Both the position numbers and the translations under genes were made by a program. Source: Roseateles sp. (GTDB lineage: Bacteria > Pseudomonadota > Gammaproteobacteria > Burkholderiales > Burkholderiaceae_C). Taken from it: 64,000 nt of DNA. This document shows positions 26,457 through 37,098 of the stretch, in pieces. Position 1 is the first letter of the stretch. Each line of letters starts with the position of its first letter. Location: contig JAEUPJ010000091.1 of assembly GCA_016790285.1 (NCBI GenBank), positions 99,985 to 163,984 on the forward strand, read 5' to 3'. The notes beneath the pieces were generated by a model, which saw only the letters and a list, made by a program, of their open reading frames with translations, was not told the DNA's origin and searched no databases.

Positions 26457-27767
26457 ATGAAACGCTTCGCCCCTCTCCTGTTCCTGGCCGCGGTGCTCGC
26501 CGGCTGCGCCGCGCCGCGCCAGGGCGGGGAGGTGCGCATGGTCGACGTGGGCGATGGCTGGGCACGCAACTCGGTGAATGCCGTGGTGTTCCGCAGGAAC
26601 GCCCTCGTCACCCATCAGGGCATCCAGTACATCGCCTACTACGACGCCCAGGCACGGGTGATCCTCGGGCGCCGAGCGCTCGGCAGCAGCCACTGGACCC
26701 TGCAGCCCAGCGGCTTCACCGGCAGGGCGCTCGATGCCCACAACAGCATCAGCCTGATGGTCGACGGTGCCGGCCACCTGCACCTGGCCTGGGACCACCA
26801 CGACAGTGCGCTTCGCTACGCGCGCAGCCTGGCGCCGGGTGGCTTGACGATGTCGGCCGAGCAGGCCATGACCGGCCGCGACGAGGCCTCGGTCACCTAC
26901 CCCGAGTTCCATCGGCTGCCCGATGGCGATCTGCTCTTCCTGTACCGAGACGGCGCTTCAGGCCGTGGCAACCTCGTCATCAACCACTACGACACCGCCA
27001 CGCAGGCCTGGACGCGCCTGCATGACCAGCTCATCAGCGGCGAGGGGCGACGCAATGCCTACTGGCAGGCCGCCGTGGATTCGCAGGGCGGCCTTCACCT
27101 GTCCTGGGTGTGGCGCGAGTCACCCGACGTGGCCAGCAACCACGACCTCGCCTACATACGCTCGCGGGACGGTGGCCGCCACTGGGAGACTGCCGACGGC
27201 CGGCCGTGCGCGCTGCCCATCACCGCTGCGACCGCTCCACTCGCTGCCATCGTCCCGACGCGGCACGAGCTCATCAACCAGACCTCGATGGCGGTCGACG
27301 CCCAGGGCAACCCCTTCATCGCCACCTACTGGCGCGACACGGGTTCCGCCGTACCGCAGTACCGCGTGATCTACCGCCAGGGCGGCGCATGGCAGCAGCT
27401 GGCGCTGGACTTCCGGCGCGCCCCCTTCTCCTTGAGCGGCATGGGGACCAAGGCCATCCCCATCTCGCGACCACAGCTCCTCGTGAGCCCCGAGCCGGGC
27501 CGCTCCGAAGCCTGGCTGGTGTTCCGCGACGAAGCGCGGGGCAGCGTGGTGTCGGTCGTTCACATCGCTGACCTGGCCTCACCCCGCTGGACGGTGCGCG
27601 ACCTGGCCCCCCTGCCCGTGGGCGCCTGGGAACCGAGCTTCGACACCGAACTCTGGCGCACCACTGGCGAGATGCACCTCTTCGTGCAGGCCGTGCAGCA
27701 GGTCGACGGCGAGGGCGCCGCCACCGTGCCATCCAGCCGCGTGCGCGTGCTGCAGTGGCGCCCCTGA
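26457..27767 (+). CDS. BNR_4 beta-propeller lipoprotein, possible polysaccharide lyase or rhamnosidase
   Basis: A 436-residue lipoprotein (LAGC, C17). The body shows the repeating strands of a seven-bladed propeller of the BNR_4 type: HQGIQYIAYYDAQARVILGRR, HNSISLMVDGAGHLHLAWDHH, VTYPEFHRLPDGDLLFLYRD, and later NQTSMAVDAQGNPFIATYW. Families with this fold act on rhamnose-glucuronate bonds (PL24/PL25 ulvan lyases, PL27, GH145). Several His and Tyr in these strands could be catalytic. As the only lyase candidate near the GH105 gene, it may produce the unsaturated ends that GH105 removes. Family level is likely; the enzyme activity is inference. Confidence 0.72.
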   Translation: MKRFAPLLFLAAVLAGCAAPRQGGEVRMVDVGDGWARNSVNAVVFRRNALVTHQGIQYIAYYDAQARVILGRRALGSSHWTLQPSGFTGRALDAHNSISLMVDGAGHLHLAWDHHDSALRYARSLAPGGLTMSAEQAMTGRDEASVTYPEFHRLPDGDLLFLYRDGASGRGNLVINHYDTATQAWTRLHDQLISGEGRRNAYWQAAVDSQGGLHLSWVWRESPDVASNHDLAYIRSRDGGRHWETADGRPCALPITAATAPLAAIVPTRHELINQTSMAVDAQGNPFIATYWRDTGSAVPQYRVIYRQGGAWQQLALDFRRAPFSLSGMGTKAIPISRPQLLVSPEPGRSEAWLVFRDEARGSVVSVVHIADLASPRWTVRDLAPLPVGAWEPSFDTELWRTTGEMHLFVQAVQQVDGEGAATVPSSRVRVLQWRP

Positions 27768-27809
27768 TCCGATCCGTCTCCGGGTGCGGCCATCGGGCCC
27801 TCCCGTTGG

Positions 27810-27843
27810 CCCTGCCTCCGCATGGGGGCAGGGTCTGTTTTGG
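27810..27843 (+). terminator. Probable terminator after the BNR_4 gene
   Basis: CCCTGCCTCC pairs with GGGGGCAGGG (10 bp, one G-T pair) around a four-base loop, followed by TCTGTTTT. It lies 43 bases after the stop, suggesting that the GH35 gene has its own start signals in the 27768-27951 gap. Confidence 0.6.
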
Positions 27844-27951
27844 CCCCGCATTGCTCAATCTGCTGACGGAACCTGGGCAAGCCCTTGCAGGCAACAGGTT
27901 TCACGCTCCAATCCGCGCCACCTGCGCCCTCACCCAAGCCGCCTCCCGCCG

Positions 27952-30306
27952 ATGACCGTTCAACTCCCCCGTCGCCGCCTGCTGGGTGCCGCTGCCACTG
28001 GCGCCGCAGTCCTGCTGAATGCGCCCACTGCCGCAGCGGCCACGCCGCGCTTTGCCATCGGTGAGCACGACTTCCTGCTGGACGGCCAGCCGCTGCAGAT
28101 CCGCTGCGGCGAGATGCATTTCGCCCGCGTGCCACGGGAGTACTGGCGCCACCGCCTGCAGGCCATCAAGGCCATGGGCATGAACACCGTGTGCGCCTAC
28201 CTGTTCTGGAACTACCACGAGTGGCGCGAGGGAAGGTTCCGCTGGGAGGGGCAGCGCGACGCCGCCGAGTTCTGCCGTCAGGCCCAGGCCGAAGGCCTGT
28301 GGGTCATCCTGCGGCCGGGGCCCTATGCCTGCGCCGAATGGGAGATGGGCGGTCTGCCCTGGTGGCTGCTCAAGCACCCGGGCGACGCCTTCCTTCGCAG
28401 CCGCGACGATGCCTTCGTGCAGCCAGCGCGACGCTGGCTCAAGGAAGTGGGCCGCGTGCTCGGCCCGCAGCAGGTCAGCCAGGGAGGGCCCATCCTCATG
28501 GTGCAGGTCGAAAACGAGTACGGCTTCCTGAGCGACGACCGCGAGTACATGCGCACGATGCGCCAGGCGACGCTGGACGCCGGTTTCGACGTGCCGCTCT
28601 TCCAGTGCAACCCCAGCAACGCACTCGCCCGCACCCACATCCCCGAGCTGTTCTCGGTGGCCAACTTCGGCAGCGACCCGAAGCGGGGCTTCCAGGCGCT
28701 GTCCGCGCTTCAGCAGGGCCCACTGATGTGCGGCGAGTACTACTCCGGCTGGTTCGACACCTGGGGCGCGCCTCACCGCCGGGGCGACAACGCGCGCGCC
28801 ATCCAGGACATCGACGCCATGCTCGGCGCCAACGGCTCCTTCAGCCTCTACATGGCCCACGGAGGCACCACCTTCGGACTGTGGGGGGGCTGCGATCGCC
28901 CCTTCCGCCCCGACACCAGCAGCTACGACTACGACGCCCCCATCACCGAGGCGGGCTGGCTGGGTGAGAAGTTCCGCACCTACCGCGAGTGCCTGGCGCG
29001 GCATCTGAAGCCTGGGGAGCGACTGCCCGACCCGCCGGCACCGCTGCCGGTCACGGCCATCCCGCCATTCACACTCGGCGAGACGGCGCCCGTGCTGGCG
29101 AGCTTCCCGGCGGCTGCACTGCAGGTCGCCAGCCCAAGGCCCATGGAAGCCGACGGCATCAGCCGCGGCCTCGTGCTCTACCGCGCCACCTTGCCCGCCG
29201 GTCCGGCCGCGAGCCTGGTGGCCGCGCAGGCGCGAGACCTCGCCTGGGTCTTCGTGGACGGTCGGCTGGTGGGCACGATGGACACGCGCCACCGCCGCTT
29301 CAGCGTCGAGCTGCCGGCGCGTCGCCGCGAGGCGGTGGTGGAGATCCTGCTCTACACCATCGCCCGCGTGAACTTCGGCATGGAGGTGCATGACCGCAAG
29401 GGCCTGCAGGGTCCCGTGCTGCTGAGAGCCGGCCAGCGGCCCGCGCAGGAGATCCGGGACTGGACGGTACGTGCCATCGACTTCGATGCCGACGGCGATC
29501 TCCCTGCCCTTCGCTGGGCACCCGGCCGCACGTCGGGCCCGGCGTTCTGGCGAGGCGGCTTCGAGCTTGCCACGCCGGCGGACACCTTCCTGGACCTGTC
29601 GAGCTGGGGGCAGGGCATCGTCTGGGTGAACGGGCGCTGCCTGGGTCGCTACTGGAGCATCGGTCCCACGCAGACCATGTACCTGCCGGGCCCCTGGCTG
29701 CGCCCAGGCCGCAACGAGGTGGTCGTGCTGGACCTGACCGGCCCACGCGCCAACCGCATGGCCGGGCTCACCGCCCCCGTGCTCGATCAGCTGCGACCCG
29801 AGCTCGACCTGCCCCGCCCCCCGAGCCGCACGCGACCGCGCCTGGCCGGCCACAAGCCGGTTCATGAGGGGCAGTTCATGAGCGGCTCGGCCACCCAGGA
29901 CGTGCGCCTGGACTCCGTCGCTCGGGGTCGCCAGGTCTGCATCGAAGCGCTGGACAGCTTCGACGGGCTGCCCCATGCCGCGATCGCCGAGCTGGCCCTG
30001 CTCGACGCCAGCGGCAAGCCGCTCAACCAGACCGCCTGGACCATCGCCTACGCCAGCAGCGAAGAGGCCCGCAAGGAAGATGGCAGCGCGCTCAACGCCA
30101 TCAACGGCCAGGCCACCGATCACTGGCACACCGCCTACAGTGCCGGCGCGCGGCCCACCATGCCCGCCCGCCTCATCCTGGACCTGGGCGCGCCGGCCGA
30201 GGTCGCCGGCCTGCGCTACACCCCGCGCCAGGGGCCGGACAGCGTCACCGGACGCATTCGCCGCTACCGCGTCTACGTCGCCGACCGGCTGGTCGACAAC
30301 GACTGA
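27952..30306 (+). CDS. GH35 beta-galactosidase with Tat signal and C-terminal accessory domains
   Basis: A 784-residue exported enzyme. The signal PRRRLLGAAATGAAVLLNAP is twin-arginine type. The catalytic domain (about residues 35-370) carries GH35 landmarks: GEMHFARVPREYWRHRLQ, the acid/base E189 in VENEYG and the nucleophile E262 in CGEYYSGWFDTWG. Residues about 430-600 form jelly-roll domains of the family. The last 170 residues (from about 615) resemble a discoidin/F5-8 carbohydrate-binding module (VCIEALDSF...ADRLVDND). It removes terminal beta-galactose, probably after uronic acid caps are cut. The ATG at 27952 was chosen for the Tat signal; the frame continues upstream without support. 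Followed 11 bases later by the ExuT-like gene. Confidence 0.92.
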   Translation: MTVQLPRRRLLGAAATGAAVLLNAPTAAAATPRFAIGEHDFLLDGQPLQIRCGEMHFARVPREYWRHRLQAIKAMGMNTVCAYLFWNYHEWREGRFRWEGQRDAAEFCRQAQAEGLWVILRPGPYACAEWEMGGLPWWLLKHPGDAFLRSRDDAFVQPARRWLKEVGRVLGPQQVSQGGPILMVQVENEYGFLSDDREYMRTMRQATLDAGFDVPLFQCNPSNALARTHIPELFSVANFGSDPKRGFQALSALQQGPLMCGEYYSGWFDTWGAPHRRGDNARAIQDIDAMLGANGSFSLYMAHGGTTFGLWGGCDRPFRPDTSSYDYDAPITEAGWLGEKFRTYRECLARHLKPGERLPDPPAPLPVTAIPPFTLGETAPVLASFPAAALQVASPRPMEADGISRGLVLYRATLPAGPAASLVAAQARDLAWVFVDGRLVGTMDTRHRRFSVELPARRREAVVEILLYTIARVNFGMEVHDRKGLQGPVLLRAGQRPAQEIRDWTVRAIDFDADGDLPALRWAPGRTSGPAFWRGGFELATPADTFLDLSSWGQGIVWVNGRCLGRYWSIGPTQTMYLPGPWLRPGRNEVVVLDLTGPRANRMAGLTAPVLDQLRPELDLPRPPSRTRPRLAGHKPVHEGQFMSGSATQDVRLDSVARGRQVCIEALDSFDGLPHAAIAELALLDASGKPLNQTAWTIAYASSEEARKEDGSALNAINGQATDHWHTAYSAGARPTMPARLILDLGAPAEVAGLRYTPRQGPDSVTGRIRRYRVYVADRLVDND

Positions 30307-30317
30307 GGAGATCACCC

Positions 30318-31673
30318 ATGAACCGACCCGGCATCGGGCGCTACCGTTGGACGATCTGCGCGCTGCTGTTCTTCGCGACGACCGTGAACTACCTGGACCG
30401 TCAGGTGCTCAGCCTGCTGGCGCCGTCACTGTCCAAGACCTTTGGCTGGAGCAACTCCGACTACGCCAACATCACCGCAGTCTTCCAGTTCGGCTACGCC
30501 ATCTCGATGCTGTTCGCCGGGCGCTTCATCGATGCCATCGGCACACGGCGGGCCTTCATCATTGCGGTGGCGGTGTGGTCGGTTGGCGCCATGTTGCACG
30601 CGCTGGCGGTGCCCCTGGGCACCGCCCTGGTGGCGCTGGGCGTCGGGTTGCCGGTGTCGGTGTCCGGCTTCATGGTGGCGCGTGCCGTGCTCGCACTCGG
30701 CGAAGCCGGCAACTTTCCCGCGGCGATCAAGGCCACCGCCGAGTACTTCCCCCGCTCGGAGCGCTCCTTTGCCACGGGCATCTTCAACTCGGGGGCCAAT
30801 GTCGGCGCCATCCTCGCGCCGCTGACAGTGCCCTGGATCGCCGCCGCCTGGGGCTGGCAGATGGCCTTCATCGCCATCGGTGCGGTCGGTTTCCTCTGGA
30901 TCGCGCTGTGGGCCCTCTACTACGACGCGCCGGAGCGACAGAAACGCCTCGGTGCGGCGGAGCTCGCCTACATCCAGCAGGAGCGCGACCCCGGTCCGGC
31001 TGTCGGCGCGACTCCTGCCGACGGCACCGGACCCTCCTGGTTCCGCCTGCTCGGCTACCGCCAGACCTGGGCCTTCGCCGTCGGCAAGTTCATGACCGAC
31101 GGCGTCTGGTGGTTCTACCTGTTCTGGCTGCCCAAGTACCTGGCCGGCCAATACGGCATGAGCACCACCGACATCGCCCTGCCGCTGGCCGTGCTCTACA
31201 GCATGACCATGGTCGGCAGCATCGGCGGGGGCTGGTTCCCGAGCTACTTCCTGCGGCGCGGCTACGCCGCCTACGACGGCCGCATGCGTGCCATGCTGCT
31301 CATCGCCTTCTTCCCGCTGGTCGTGCTGCTCGCCCAGCCGCTGGGGAGCATCAGCCACTGGCTGCCGGTGCTTCTGGTGGGCGTGGGCGCATCGGCCCAC
31401 CAGGCCTGGTCGGCCAACCTGTTCACCACCGTGTCCGACATGTTCCCCAAGCGCGCCGTGGCCTCGGTCGTGGGCATCGGGGGCATGGCCGGCGGTTTAG
31501 GGGGCGTCGCGGTGTCCAAGCTCGGCGGCTGGATCTTCGATGCCTATGGCGCGCGGGGCGAGCCGGCCACCGGCTACATGATCATGTTCTCGCTGTGCGC
31601 GCTGGCCTACCTGGCCGCCTGGTCGCTGATGAAGCTGCTGGTGCCCCGCCACCAGGACGTCAGCGGCCTCTGA
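30318..31673 (+). CDS. MFS hexuronate transporter, ExuT-like
   Basis: A 451-residue MFS protein with about 12 membrane helices. The N-terminus (RWTICALLFFATTVNYLDRQVLS split by family) contains the NYLDR motif of anion:cation symporters, and QMAFIAIGAVGFLWIALW and the ATAEYFPRSERSFA block are as in ExuT-type hexuronate permeases. GGAG precedes the ATG. It should carry glucuronate or galacturonate across the inner membrane, feeding Udh. It is in one operon with GH35. Confidence 0.88.
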   Translation: MNRPGIGRYRWTICALLFFATTVNYLDRQVLSLLAPSLSKTFGWSNSDYANITAVFQFGYAISMLFAGRFIDAIGTRRAFIIAVAVWSVGAMLHALAVPLGTALVALGVGLPVSVSGFMVARAVLALGEAGNFPAAIKATAEYFPRSERSFATGIFNSGANVGAILAPLTVPWIAAAWGWQMAFIAIGAVGFLWIALWALYYDAPERQKRLGAAELAYIQQERDPGPAVGATPADGTGPSWFRLLGYRQTWAFAVGKFMTDGVWWFYLFWLPKYLAGQYGMSTTDIALPLAVLYSMTMVGSIGGGWFPSYFLRRGYAAYDGRMRAMLLIAFFPLVVLLAQPLGSISHWLPVLLVGVGASAHQAWSANLFTTVSDMFPKRAVASVVGIGGMAGGLGGVAVSKLGGWIFDAYGARGEPATGYMIMFSLCALAYLAAWSLMKLLVPRHQDVSGL

Positions 31674-31724
31674 GGGCTCGGCCGGGTGCGCACGAGTGCC
31701 CGGCGATTCGACTGCCAAGGTGAC

Positions 31725-31752
31725 TTGAATCGCCACAAGCCGTCCCTATAAT
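31725..31752 (+). promoter_or_regulatory. groESL promoter
   Basis: TTGAAT (31725-31730) and TATAAT (31747-31752) are separated by 16 bases, a good vegetative promoter. CTTGAA at 31724-31729 with CCCTATAA also fits a heat-shock sigma-32 form, so dual control is possible. Confidence 0.7.
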
Positions 31753-31761
31753 CCTCCACTG

Positions 31762-31788
31762 CTAGCACTCGACTCTCTTGAGTGCTAA
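31762..31788. promoter_or_regulatory. CIRCE element (HrcA operator)
   Basis: CTAGCACTC, nine bases, GAGTGCTAA. This is the CIRCE inverted repeat with one mismatch (first base C instead of T), just downstream of the -10 box. HrcA binding here represses groESL until heat shock. Confidence 0.95.
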
Positions 31789-31877
31789 CGAGATCGGGCC
31801 CTGTGTGGCCCCATTTTCTCGGTGAGCCGCAGCCTTCGGGCCGCGGCCGCTTCAGTCCCAACTCGCAAGGAGATTCC

Positions 31878-32168
31878 ATGAAGCTGCGCCCCCTGCACGA
31901 TCGCGTGATCGTTCGCCGTCTGGAGCAAGAAACGAAGACCGCCTCGGGCATCGTCATCCCCGACAACGCCGCCGAGAAGCCCGACCAGGGCGAAGTGCTG
32001 GCCGTCGGCCCGGGCAAGCGCAACGACAAGGGTGATTTCGTGGCCCTGAACGTTGCCGTTGGCGACCGCGTCCTGTTCGGCAAGTACTCCGGCCAGACCG
32101 TCAAGGTCGATGGCGAGGAACTGCTGGTCATGCGCGAGGAAGACCTCTTCGCCGTCGTTCAAAAGTAA
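31878..32168 (+). CDS. groES: Co-chaperonin GroES
   Basis: A 96-residue protein that caps the GroEL chamber. It has the full family sequence: [18 protein letters not shown], the mobile loop [17 protein letters not shown] and [15 protein letters not shown] lies 10 bases upstream of the ATG. It is 50 bases before groEL, in one operon behind the CIRCE element. Confidence 0.98.
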   Translation: MKLRPLHDRVIVRRLEQETKTASGIVIPDNAAEKPDQGEVLAVGPGKRNDKGDFVALNVAVGDRVLFGKYSGQTVKVDGEELLVMREEDLFAVVQK

Positions 32169-32191
32169 GTCGGGTCGAAATTCGACTCTGA

Positions 32192-33868
<1,677 letters not shown>

Positions 33869-33903
33869 GTCCTCGCCCGGCGATCCATTCGCTGGACTGA
33901 CGA

Positions 33904-33930
33904 AGGGGCTGCGCAAGCAGCCCCTTTTTT
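33904..33930 (+). terminator. Rho-independent terminator after groEL
   Basis: AGGGGCTGC/GCAGCCCCT stem of nine base pairs, four-base loop, then a run of six T residues. Confidence 0.95.
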
Positions 33931-33958
33931 CATGCCCGCCTCAAACGCGAGCCCCGCG

Positions 33959-34786
33959 TCAGTCGCTCGCGCGCGCCGCCGAGCGGGCCAGCGTGTAGGT
34001 GAGCCCGATGCCCACGCTGCCCCCGGTCGTGCGGCGCACCAGCGGGCTGTCGCGGTTGGCGGCGCCCGCCACGCTGTCCAGCCGGCCGAAGGCAAACACG
34101 CGCACGTCCGGCGTGAGCTGGCGCGACACGCCGCCCTTCAGACGCCAGGCGATCAGCCCGGCGCGGGCCTCGTAGGCAGGGCGGTCCGGCAGGGCCTCGC
34201 CCGGGGCGACACGGTAGTAGGTGGCGCCCAGCCGCTCGTCACCGATGAGCAGACCGGCGCTCACGCCGTAGCTCCAGCCGCCGCGCGTGCGGTGGTCCAG
34301 CGACACCTCCGGCTCCAGGCTCATGCCGCGGTGCCGGCGCAAGTCGCGCGCCTCGAACACGCCGCGCAGCGGCAGCTCCACGCTGACCCGGTGCGAGGCC
34401 TCGCGGCCATTGACGAACCAGCGCGCCACCGGCCCGAACTCCACCAGCGTGCCCAGCCGCGGCATGCCTTCGCGGGCGCGCAGGGACTTGCCGCCCGCAC
34501 TGAGCGAACCGGCGAACGACACGTCCAGCTCGAACCTGTCCGTGCGCACCGCACGCAGCCCGGCGCCCTCGTCATCCGCGCGCAACACCTTGCCGCGGTA
34601 GATGACGTAGGGCAGCACCGGCGTGCGGTGCACCTGCTCGTCGGCGCCGGGGTAGGCCTGCTGGGAGATGGCGCCGGCAGCCATGCCGAGTTCCCACAGG
34701 GGCAGGTCGGCGCGCGCGGGCGTGTCGGCTTGGGCCTGCAGGCCGGTCAGGGCCAGAGACAGGCCGAGGCAGAGGTGTCGCTTCAT
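33959..34786 (-). CDS. MipA/OmpV family outer-membrane protein
   Basis: A 275-residue outer-membrane beta-barrel of the MipA/OmpV family. It has a signal peptide (MKRHLCLGLSLALTGLQAQA) and family blocks AYPGADEQVHRTPVLPYVIYRG and GVSAGLLIGDERLGATYY. The barrel ends in aromatic-containing GLTYTLARS. Roles of the family are mixed (scaffolding of murein enzymes, drug or metal response). An in-frame ATG at 34819 overlaps the stop of the OGT gene and would add MMRGLASAALP; I prefer the shorter start because it gives a clean signal peptide. Converges on groEL. Confidence 0.85.
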   Translation of the reverse strand: MKRHLCLGLSLALTGLQAQADTPARADLPLWELGMAAGAISQQAYPGADEQVHRTPVLPYVIYRGKVLRADDEGAGLRAVRTDRFELDVSFAGSLSAGGKSLRAREGMPRLGTLVEFGPVARWFVNGREASHRVSVELPLRGVFEARDLRRHRGMSLEPEVSLDHRTRGGWSYGVSAGLLIGDERLGATYYRVAPGEALPDRPAYEARAGLIAWRLKGGVSRQLTPDVRVFAFGRLDSVAGAANRDSPLVRRTTGGSVGIGLTYTLARSAARASD

Positions 34787-34815
34787 GGGCAGGGCAGCAG
34801 ATGCAAGGCCCCGCA

Positions 34816-37011
34816 TCATGCCGTCACCAGCGCGAGCCACGCCTGGGCGAAGGCCTCGGCGTCGCACAGGGCGCTCGCCGCCATGCGCTCGCGCAGCCCC
34901 GCCCGCATGGCGGCCAGGCCCGCGCGGTCCTGCGACCAGGCCACGGCGCGGCGCACATAGTCGTCTTCGTCGGCCGCCACCCAGTCCTGCGCCAGGCCCA
35001 GCGCCTGCAGGAAGCTCAGCCCCTGGCGCGAGATCGGCGCCGGGCCGGGCAACGTCAGCACAGGCACGCCCATCCACAGGCCATCCAGCGTCGTCATGCC
35101 GCCGCTGTAGGGAGACGGGTCCAACGCGACATCCACGCTGCCGAACGCGGCCAGGTACTCGGCCAGCGGACGCGGCCCGGCCAGGTCCAGCCGCGCCGGG
35201 TCGCCCGGCCAGCGCGCCAGCAACGCCTCTCGTTCGGCCGGGTGTTGCAGGCCAGGCGCCTGGATGAGCAGCCGGCTGCCCGGCGTGGCCGCCAGCACGC
35301 GCGACCACAGCGTCAGCACCGCATCGCTGAGCTTGTGCAGGCCATTGAAGCTGCCGAAGCGAGGCGCCTCGGGCAGCGGCGCCACCGCCGGCGCGTCGTC
35401 CGGCGGCGAGTAGACCGTGAAGCTGTGAGGCAGCCGGCGCAGCGGCTCGACGAAGCCTGCCTCGGCGCCTGCCGGCAGCAGCCAGCGGTCGCCGATGAAG
35501 CCGTCCATCTCGACCAGCCCCGTGCTCCCCGCATAGCCGAGCCAGCTGAACTGCCGCGGCGCGGGTCGACGCGCGAACACGCCCAGCCGGTGCCCGCCGG
35601 TGTGCCCGTTCAGGTCCACGAGCACGTCGATGCCGTCCTCGGCAATCTGCGCCGCCACCGCCGCGTCATCCAGGCCCGACACGTCGCGCCACTGCGGCAC
35701 CGCGGCGCGCAGGCGCTGCGCCAGCGCATCGTCGCCGCGCGCCTGCGCGTAAACCGCCACCTCGCAGCGCCGCGCCAGGGCCGGCAGCCATGCCTGGGCA
35801 AGCCGCCCGACCGGGTGCCCCCGCAGGTCGGCGGACACGAGCCCAAGGCGCACACCGCCGCCACGCGAGGGCCGAACGGTCATGGGGCTCGCCCTCACCT
35901 GCATTCCGAATGCGGCGGCCTCGTCGCGCAGCGCGCCGGCCTGGTCAGCACGATCCTGGCGGTAGCTGCGCAGCAGCAGCCGGTCGCTGCGCGCGCTCAG
36001 CACCTCGGGATGCTGCTCGATGAGCCGCGTCAACACACGGTCGGCCTCGTCGAGCGCGCCCTGGCGCCGCAGCGCCTGGGCCAGGTTGCTCAGCGCCTGC
36101 GCCGACGATGGTGCCGCCTCCACCGCCGCCCGGTAAGCCACCACGGCCTGCCCGATGCGGTCATCCTTCAGGCACAGCCCGCCGAGGTTGCCCAGCACGG
36201 CCGCGCGCCGCTCGCCGGTCAGGCTCGCGGTTAGCGCAGCGTTCAATGCGGCCTCACCGCGCACGGGGTCGAGCAGGCTCAGGTTGCACGCGGCCTCGGC
36301 ATGGCCGGGGTCCAGGCTCACCACGCGTGCCCACGCCTGCACCGCGCCAGAGGCGTCACCCTGCCCGTGAAGCAACTCGCCCAGGGCGAACCAGGCATCG
36401 ACCAAGCCCGGCGCGATCCCGACCGCTTCGCGCAGCCGGGCCACCGCCTGTGCGGGCTGCCCGGCCGCACGCAGCGCCGTCGCTGCATGCACGCGCAGGC
36501 TGGCGTCGCCCGGCCGCGCGGCCGCGGCCTCAGCGAAGGCCGACGCGGCCGCGTCGTGCCGACCCAGCGCCAGCAGCGCCCGCCCACGGTTGCCCAGGGC
36601 CGCGGCCAGGCCGGGTTGCAGGGCCAGCGCGGCCTCGAACGCCGCCAAGGCTTCACCCGCGCGGTGCAGCGAGAGCAGCACGTTGCCCAGGTTGTTGTGG
36701 GCGCCCGCCAGCCGCGGCTGCAGGCGAACGGCCTCCTGCAAGGTGTCCAGCGCCCGCTGCCATTCGCCGCGGGCCATCCACAGCGCGCCGAGGTTGGCGG
36801 CGAGTTCGGCGTCCCGCGGCAGCAGGGCCCGCGCACGTTGCAGTGCGGGCAAGGCATCCTGGCCCAACATCTGCTGGCCCACCGACAAAGCCTTCCACAG
36901 CTCCCCCTCATTCGGGTGGCTTTGCACCAGAACTTGGGCCTGCGTCACCATGTCCGCGTAACGCGCCGCTTGAAAAAGCGTGAAAAGGTTCTGAAGTCCG
37001 GCGTTTGCCAT
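34816..37011 (-). CDS. TPR-containing SPINDLY-type O-GlcNAc transferase (GT41)
   Basis: A 731-residue protein. Residues about 1-380 are a run of TPR repeats (ANLGALWMARGEWQRALDTL and AHNNLGNVLLSLHRAGEALA are good examples). Residues about 390-730 are the GT41 catalytic region: LGLVSADLRGHPVGRL, IDVLVDLNGHTGGHRLGVF, PRQFSWLGYAGSTGL and DVALDPSPYSGGMTTLDGLW, which bind UDP-sugar. Eukaryotic relatives glycosylate Ser/Thr; bacterial ones modify surface or flagellar proteins. Cytoplasmic. It is divergent from the DUF1631 gene. The acceptor is unknown and no flagellar gene is near. Confidence 0.9.
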   Translation of the reverse strand: MANAGLQNLFTLFQAARYADMVTQAQVLVQSHPNEGELWKALSVGQQMLGQDALPALQRARALLPRDAELAANLGALWMARGEWQRALDTLQEAVRLQPRLAGAHNNLGNVLLSLHRAGEALAAFEAALALQPGLAAALGNRGRALLALGRHDAAASAFAEAAAARPGDASLRVHAATALRAAGQPAQAVARLREAVGIAPGLVDAWFALGELLHGQGDASGAVQAWARVVSLDPGHAEAACNLSLLDPVRGEAALNAALTASLTGERRAAVLGNLGGLCLKDDRIGQAVVAYRAAVEAAPSSAQALSNLAQALRRQGALDEADRVLTRLIEQHPEVLSARSDRLLLRSYRQDRADQAGALRDEAAAFGMQVRASPMTVRPSRGGGVRLGLVSADLRGHPVGRLAQAWLPALARRCEVAVYAQARGDDALAQRLRAAVPQWRDVSGLDDAAVAAQIAEDGIDVLVDLNGHTGGHRLGVFARRPAPRQFSWLGYAGSTGLVEMDGFIGDRWLLPAGAEAGFVEPLRRLPHSFTVYSPPDDAPAVAPLPEAPRFGSFNGLHKLSDAVLTLWSRVLAATPGSRLLIQAPGLQHPAEREALLARWPGDPARLDLAGPRPLAEYLAAFGSVDVALDPSPYSGGMTTLDGLWMGVPVLTLPGPAPISRQGLSFLQALGLAQDWVAADEDDYVRRAVAWSQDRAGLAAMRAGLRERMAASALCDAEAFAQAWLALVTA

Positions 37012-37098
37012 GTGATTCGGGGGTGGGAAAGCGGGTGCGTGACCCCGGGGCGCACCAGTCGGGCGCCAGATAATCGCATCTCGCAGTACCCACCTTCC

